64,000 bases of DNA from Alphaproteobacteria bacterium (lineage in GTDB: Bacteria > Myxococcota_A > UBA796 > UBA2385): the NCBI GenBank assembly GCA_020632755.1, contig JACKEY010000010.1, positions 62,001 through 126,000 on the forward strand. Reading direction: 5' to 3'. The notes beneath the pieces are model-generated. The model was not told the DNA's origin and ran no database searches. It saw only the letters and a program-made list of their open reading frames with translations. The position numbers and the translations under genes were made by a program. Positions 61,401 to 64,000 of this stretch are shown here, in pieces (within the stretch, counting starts at the first letter, position 1; each line of letters begins with the position of its first letter).

Positions 61401-62038
61401 GCGTCGCGCTGGGGCTGCGCTACCGGGCGCTGGTCCTGGCCGACGTGGGCCGGTTGGCCGACGCACGCGAGAACGCCGACGAAGCCGCCGACATGCAGCG
61501 GGCCCTGCAGAACCCCGAAGAAGAGCTGTCGGCCCTGGTCATGGCCGCGCGCACCGCGCTCTACGACGCCGACCCCGACGCCGCCTGGGACGCCCTGGAC
61601 GAAGCCGCCCCGCTGCTGGCCGAGCACGACACCGAGGGCTTCGCGCCGGTGGTCGCGGCCTGGCGGGCCCGGATCCTGGCCGCCCGCGGCGAGCGCGAGG
61701 CCGCCCGCGCCGCCCTGGAGCGGGCCCGCGCCGAGGGCGGGCGCCACTGGCCGCACCAGCGCATCCGCATGCTGCTCAACGTGGCCCGGGCCGAAGAAGA
61801 CCTGGGCGAGGCCCACGCCGCCGCGGTCATGGCCGAGGAGGCGCTCCGCCTGGCGGACGCCAGCGGCTACCGGCTGTACGCCATGCGGGCGCGACAGATC
61901 GCCGCTCGCACCGTCGCCGACGAGGCGGGGCGGGCCCGCCACCAGCGCGTCGCAGAGGCGCTGGCGCGCAGCCTGGCGGCCAACCTCCCCCGTGAAGACG
62001 CCGAAGGCTTCATGGCGCGGCAGCCGTCCCTGCGGTGA
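58460..62038 (+). CDS. Ser/Thr kinase - AAA ATPase - TPR signalling protein
   Basis: About 1192 residues. Kinase domain in residues about 17-290: GELGRGGMAAVLEV, ALKLML (Lys49), LVHRDVTPSNIML and RLMDFGVIKE. The catalytic-loop Lys is Thr (HRDVTPSN), tolerated in many bacterial kinases. A repeated LPGAS linker leads to a STAND-type ATPase (VVVIHGGDGMGKSRMAAEAM; Walker B PRLTVIDDAHRVDR) and then about 550 residues of TPR-like helices. No ATG, GTG or TTG in frame lies just before the kinase; codon bias continues up to CTG 58460, while GTG 58523 would cut the first strand. The start is therefore uncertain. This is the architecture of ATPase-coupled kinases common in Myxococcota. Confidence 0.9.
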   Translation: MSTPLPGPTIPSPGARIGPWIVRGELGRGGMAAVLEVEHVDTGDVRALKLMLPVARSGEVARRMEREFLALSRLDHDSVLKVYEAGLFDGRPWFVTEKLVGQELKVAVEAWRALAPAERFRRAEAVLTQVAQALAYIHDQGLVHRDVTPSNIMLLDDGSLRLMDFGVIKEPGADLTHVGEVVGTVAYIAPEQITGGAVDARADLYALGAVLYLMLTGRRPFNARNLAGYLDKHLNRDPRPPRELAPTLPERLDEICLRLLAKRPEDRFASARHLLLALHDEPLPGASLPGASLPEASPTGPDRLDDNSEQRLVATGRASELALVRDAVTRLISPERDRATAMTDPGERRAPPRPPGGVVVIHGGDGMGKSRMAAEAMGLARRLGVGVTRIRGNGDPRPWSGVRHLIEALEGLPGFTVPPALRDALAGGARANAWAVHAAVRELVVATGPRLTVIDDAHRVDRASLALISHLLRSLVVEARFPLLLVLTRDPEEAPGGAVDMLLEQDHDSVTPLVIELQPLEPAAVEEMLLHHVVDDEAARALARRLAQDGEGNPFFIAQMVRGLFERGVIAPGEAGHRGRVTLDASELEMATLPVPHSIRDALEEGLSRVGADARAALDVLAIARTPLSDDVIGEASDLGHGARLAAALEDARRAGLVTRPDGGAGKHVLDRHRLADVLADAMADDARRALHGRLARALEAAHRRDPGPVVATVAEHFAAAGYAAVAWPYLLDAARQQYARGYVHESLELLDKGLHIEPRARGFAPLPLAETRLSEALQLRAAGLVHVGRWEEARLEARRSLALARELGDALRMAAAAAELGALGRRRHDLEDAEQWLTAALEHARRAASEGAPVDQARAARILPLYELGGVAWARGELDGADAHWREALHLAEVLADERAQALGANGLGVLALCRGDAAEARRHFARAEKLCTKHSMAERLVIARINLIELHHMTGNLRMGGELADRTVAEARAVGHTYGVALGLRYRALVLADVGRLADARENADEAADMQRALQNPEEELSALVMAARTALYDADPDAAWDALDEAAPLLAEHDTEGFAPVVAAWRARILAARGEREAARAALERARAEGGRHWPHQRIRMLLNVARAEEDLGEAHAAAVMAEEALRLADASGYRLYAMRARQIAARTVADEAGRARHQRVAEALARSLAANLPREDAEGFMARQPSLR

Positions 62039-62052
62039 CACCGTCGTGGTGA

Positions 62053-62082
62053 TTGTCAGCACCATGCAAAGCCCGGTACGCT
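62053..62082 (+). promoter_or_regulatory. Probable sigma-70 promoter of the glycine-rich lipoprotein gene
   Basis: TTGTCA (62053-62058) and TACGCT (62077-62082) are 18 bp apart, a good -35/-10 pair for a GC-rich genome, in the 91-bp gap before ATG 62130. Identical or near-identical -10 hexamers (TATGCT, TACGCT) precede other genes in this window. Confidence 0.5.
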
Positions 62083-62129
62083 GTCGGCGCAGGCACGCGT
62101 CCGTGCCGTGACGTCCCGGAGACGCCTCC

Positions 62130-63893
62130 ATGCAGCGCCAGCACCTCGTCCTCCTCCTCGGCCCCGTCCTCCTCTCCGCATGCCGCGAGAAGGTCGAGTA
62201 CGACTTCGGCAACGAAGCCCCCTCGGCCCCGGAGATCTCCCTCTCCCCGACCGCGCCGAGCGACGACGACGACCTGACCGTCAGCATCACCTCCGAAGCC
62301 AGCGACCCCGACGGCGACGCGCTGTCCTACAAGTACAGCTGGTACCTGGACGGCGAGCTGCGGGCCGACTTCACCAGCAGCCGCGTGCCCGCGGGCATCA
62401 CGCGCAAGGGCCAGACCTGGTCGGTCGAGGTCCGCGCCTGGGACGGCCGCGCCAAGAGCGAAGCCGCGACGGCGCAGGTGTCGATCATCAACGCGCTGCC
62501 CGAGCTGACGGTGTCGATCAGCCCGACCGAGGTCGGCACCGACGGCAGCCTGAAGGCCCTGGCCAGCGCCATGGATCCCGACGGCGAGGAAGTGACCGTC
62601 ACCTACAGCTGGTACGTCGACGGGGACCTGCAGGCCTACCGAGGCGACACGCTGGACGGCGAGCTGTACTTCGACAAGGGCCAGGACGTGTACTGCGAGG
62701 TCACCGGCGTCGACCCCGACGGCGGCGAGGCGTCGGCCACCAGCGAGACGGTGACGGTCGGCAACACGGCGCCGAGCGCGCCCGGCGTGGACATCGTGCC
62801 CGCCAACCCGCTGGTCGACGACGACTTCGTCTGCCTGATCACCGGCGGCGACACCGATCGCGACGGCGAGGCCATCAGCTACGTCGTGTCGTGGACTCGC
62901 AACGGCAGCGCCTACACCGCCACGAACACCACGACCTACACCGGCGACACCATCACCGCCGCCGAGACCGAGGACGGCGACATCTTCGAGTGCTCGGCCT
63001 ACGCGACCGACGGCGAGGAGAACAGCATCAGCCGCACGGCCAGCGCCGAGGTGATCTCGTGGGAGGGCCCGCGCGACTTCGGCCCCTGCGACCAGACCGG
63101 CCAGACCGGCCCCGACCAGTCGATGTGCGACGACGCCTACGCCGGCACGCTGCTGGACGGCTTCGTGACGGTGAACGACGGCATCCAGGAATGGACCGTC
63201 CCGAGCACCGGCAGCTACGTCATCACGGCCTGCGGCGCCCAGGGCGCGGGCGCGGCGACCACCAACGACGGCGGCCAGGGCGCCTGCGTCGACGCGCTGT
63301 TCGAGCTCGAGGAAGGCGCGGTGCTCTACATCGCCATCGGCCAGAACGGCACGGGCGAGGACAGCGGCAGCAACGGCGGCGGCGGCGGCGGCACCTTCGT
63401 GGTGGCCGAAGGCGACGAGCCGCTGCTGATCGCGGGCGGCGGCGCCGGCACCCGGACCGGCGCGACCATGGACGGCTGCCCGGGTCGCGACGACGAATAC
63501 GGCGGCGACGGCGGCAGCAGCAGCACCAGCAGCTGCCCGGCGTCGAGCGTCAGCCTGGGCCAGGGCGGCGGCATCGCGTCGAGCTCCTACGGCGCAGGCG
63601 GCGCGGGCTTCGATGGCGACGGCTCGAGCGACTACGGCACGGGCGGCCTGTCCTGGGCCAACGGCCTGACCGGCGGCAACGGCTACAGCTGCGGCACGTC
63701 GGCGCCCGGCGGCTTCGGCGGCGGCGGCTCGGGCAACGGCTGCTACGGCGGCGGCGGTGGCGGCGGCTACACCGGCGGCGACGGCGGCTACATGGCCGGC
63801 GGCGGCGGCTCGTACAGCGCGGGCACCGACACGGTGATGGAAGCCGGGGCCGGCGACGGCGCGGGCTGGGTCACCATCGACATTCCCTACTGA
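62130..63893 (+). CDS. Lipoprotein with Ig/PKD-like domains and ALK-type glycine-rich domain
   Basis: 587 residues from ATG 62130. LLLGPVLLSAC is a lipoprotein signal (lipobox L-S-A-C). Three Ig/PKD-like repeats follow (each with SYKYSWYLDGEL, TYSWYVDGDLQ or YVVSWTRNGSA as central strand and a preceding DPDGD loop). From about residue 330 a different domain starts: QEWTVPSTGSYVITACGAQG, VLYIAIGQNGTG, then GGGGGGTFVV, PLLIAGGGAG and many Gly blocks. The pattern matches the glycine-rich domain of the ALK/LTK extracellular region (PF12810). A surface-exposed binding protein is likely; ligand unknown. Confidence 0.88.
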   Translation: MQRQHLVLLLGPVLLSACREKVEYDFGNEAPSAPEISLSPTAPSDDDDLTVSITSEASDPDGDALSYKYSWYLDGELRADFTSSRVPAGITRKGQTWSVEVRAWDGRAKSEAATAQVSIINALPELTVSISPTEVGTDGSLKALASAMDPDGEEVTVTYSWYVDGDLQAYRGDTLDGELYFDKGQDVYCEVTGVDPDGGEASATSETVTVGNTAPSAPGVDIVPANPLVDDDFVCLITGGDTDRDGEAISYVVSWTRNGSAYTATNTTTYTGDTITAAETEDGDIFECSAYATDGEENSISRTASAEVISWEGPRDFGPCDQTGQTGPDQSMCDDAYAGTLLDGFVTVNDGIQEWTVPSTGSYVITACGAQGAGAATTNDGGQGACVDALFELEEGAVLYIAIGQNGTGEDSGSNGGGGGGTFVVAEGDEPLLIAGGGAGTRTGATMDGCPGRDDEYGGDGGSSSTSSCPASSVSLGQGGGIASSSYGAGGAGFDGDGSSDYGTGGLSWANGLTGGNGYSCGTSAPGGFGGGGSGNGCYGGGGGGGYTGGDGGYMAGGGGSYSAGTDTVMEAGAGDGAGWVTIDIPY

Positions 63894-63956
63894 GCCCTGC
63901 GGCCGCAGCCCGCGGGGTCGACCAGCGCCCCCGCAGGGCGCGGCTATGCTCGCCCG

Positions 63957-64000
63957 GTGACCCTGACCCCCCCGCCCCTGCCCGGCGACCGCGTCGGCCC
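63957..64000 (+). CDS. Start of a truncated gene, possibly another kinase
   Basis: GTG 63957 opens a frame to the window edge reading VTLTPPPLPGDRVGP, preceded by a TATGCT -10-like hexamer at 63945. The Pro-rich head followed by GDRVGP resembles the segment just before the P-loop of the kinases in this window. Only 14 codons are visible, so both the gene and its identity are tentative. Confidence 0.35.
   Translation, partial: MTLTPPPLPGDRVG

Overview
The window is very GC-rich bacterial DNA with a strong preference for G or C at third codon positions. Several signs point to a Myxococcota-like (former deltaproteobacterial) chromosome. These are three proteins ending in the Cys / hydrophobic segment / Arg-cluster anchor known as MYXO-CTERM, about nine lipoproteins with low-complexity Asp/Thr/Gly/Ser linkers, a DUF4215 Cys-rich module with a long thrombospondin type 3 array, large Ser/Thr kinases with a PP2C phosphatase, and a gliding-type ABC/auxiliary operon. 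No rRNA, tRNA, phage or transposase gene was seen. Coding density is high; neighbouring genes often overlap by ATGA, GTGA or TGATG, and convergent genes often end within a few bases of each other.

Layout. 1-6.6 kb: four large multi-pass membrane proteins, GT-C/YfhO-like in character. 6.7-9.7 kb: a Tad-type minor pseudopilin cluster (TadG-like plus two TadE-like), a possible TerB-like protein and a small lipoprotein. 9.8-21.3 kb: mostly exported proteins, including a transglutaminase-like lipoprotein, MYXO-CTERM proteins, a PAP2 phosphatase with a proline-rich arm, an Asp-box beta-propeller, a zinc phospholipase/nuclease-like protein and an IPT/TIG lipoprotein. 21.3-26.4 kb: a bacterial lipoxygenase with all five iron ligands, an NhaC-type antiporter, a PI-PLC-like lipoprotein lacking the first catalytic His, and a methyltransferase. 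26.4-26.9 kb: a 53-bp tandem repeat. 26.9-31.6 kb: a tightly coupled operon of ferritin-like protein, O-carbamoyltransferase, DUF5989 micro-protein and orphan adenine DNA methyltransferase. 31.8-35.4 kb: a 1221-residue DUF4215/TSPC-like/TSP3 surface protein. 35.4-41.5 kb: small metabolic and stress genes (transglutaminase-like, AlkB-like, RidA-like, CYTH, bacterioferritin-like, [2Fe-2S] thioredoxin-like ferredoxin, GST, MAPEG). 41.5-42.2 kb: a non-coding island. 42.2-48.7 kb: an ABC exporter and a GldA/GldF/GldG/DUF4340-type operon. 48.7-53.3 kb: an AAA/DUF4143 ATPase behind an AT-rich palindrome, a GNAT acetyltransferase and a membrane/spermidine-synthase-like/TPR fusion. 53.3-64 kb: receptor-type kinase, PP2C phosphatase, kinase-ATPase-TPR signalling protein, a glycine-rich lipoprotein and the first codons of another gene.

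The most unusual region is 41.5-42.2 kb. Two 31-bp repeat arrays lie head to head and share conserved blocks in inverted orientation. They end about 95 bp upstream of a near-perfect sigma-54 promoter (GG-N10-GC). That promoter is followed by about 175 nt of apparently non-coding DNA with several hairpins, including two mutually exclusive ones, and an intrinsic terminator. I read this as a candidate sigma-54-dependent small RNA with a helically phased activator array. This is an inference from sequence pattern alone. The second most interesting region is the carbamoyltransferase operon.
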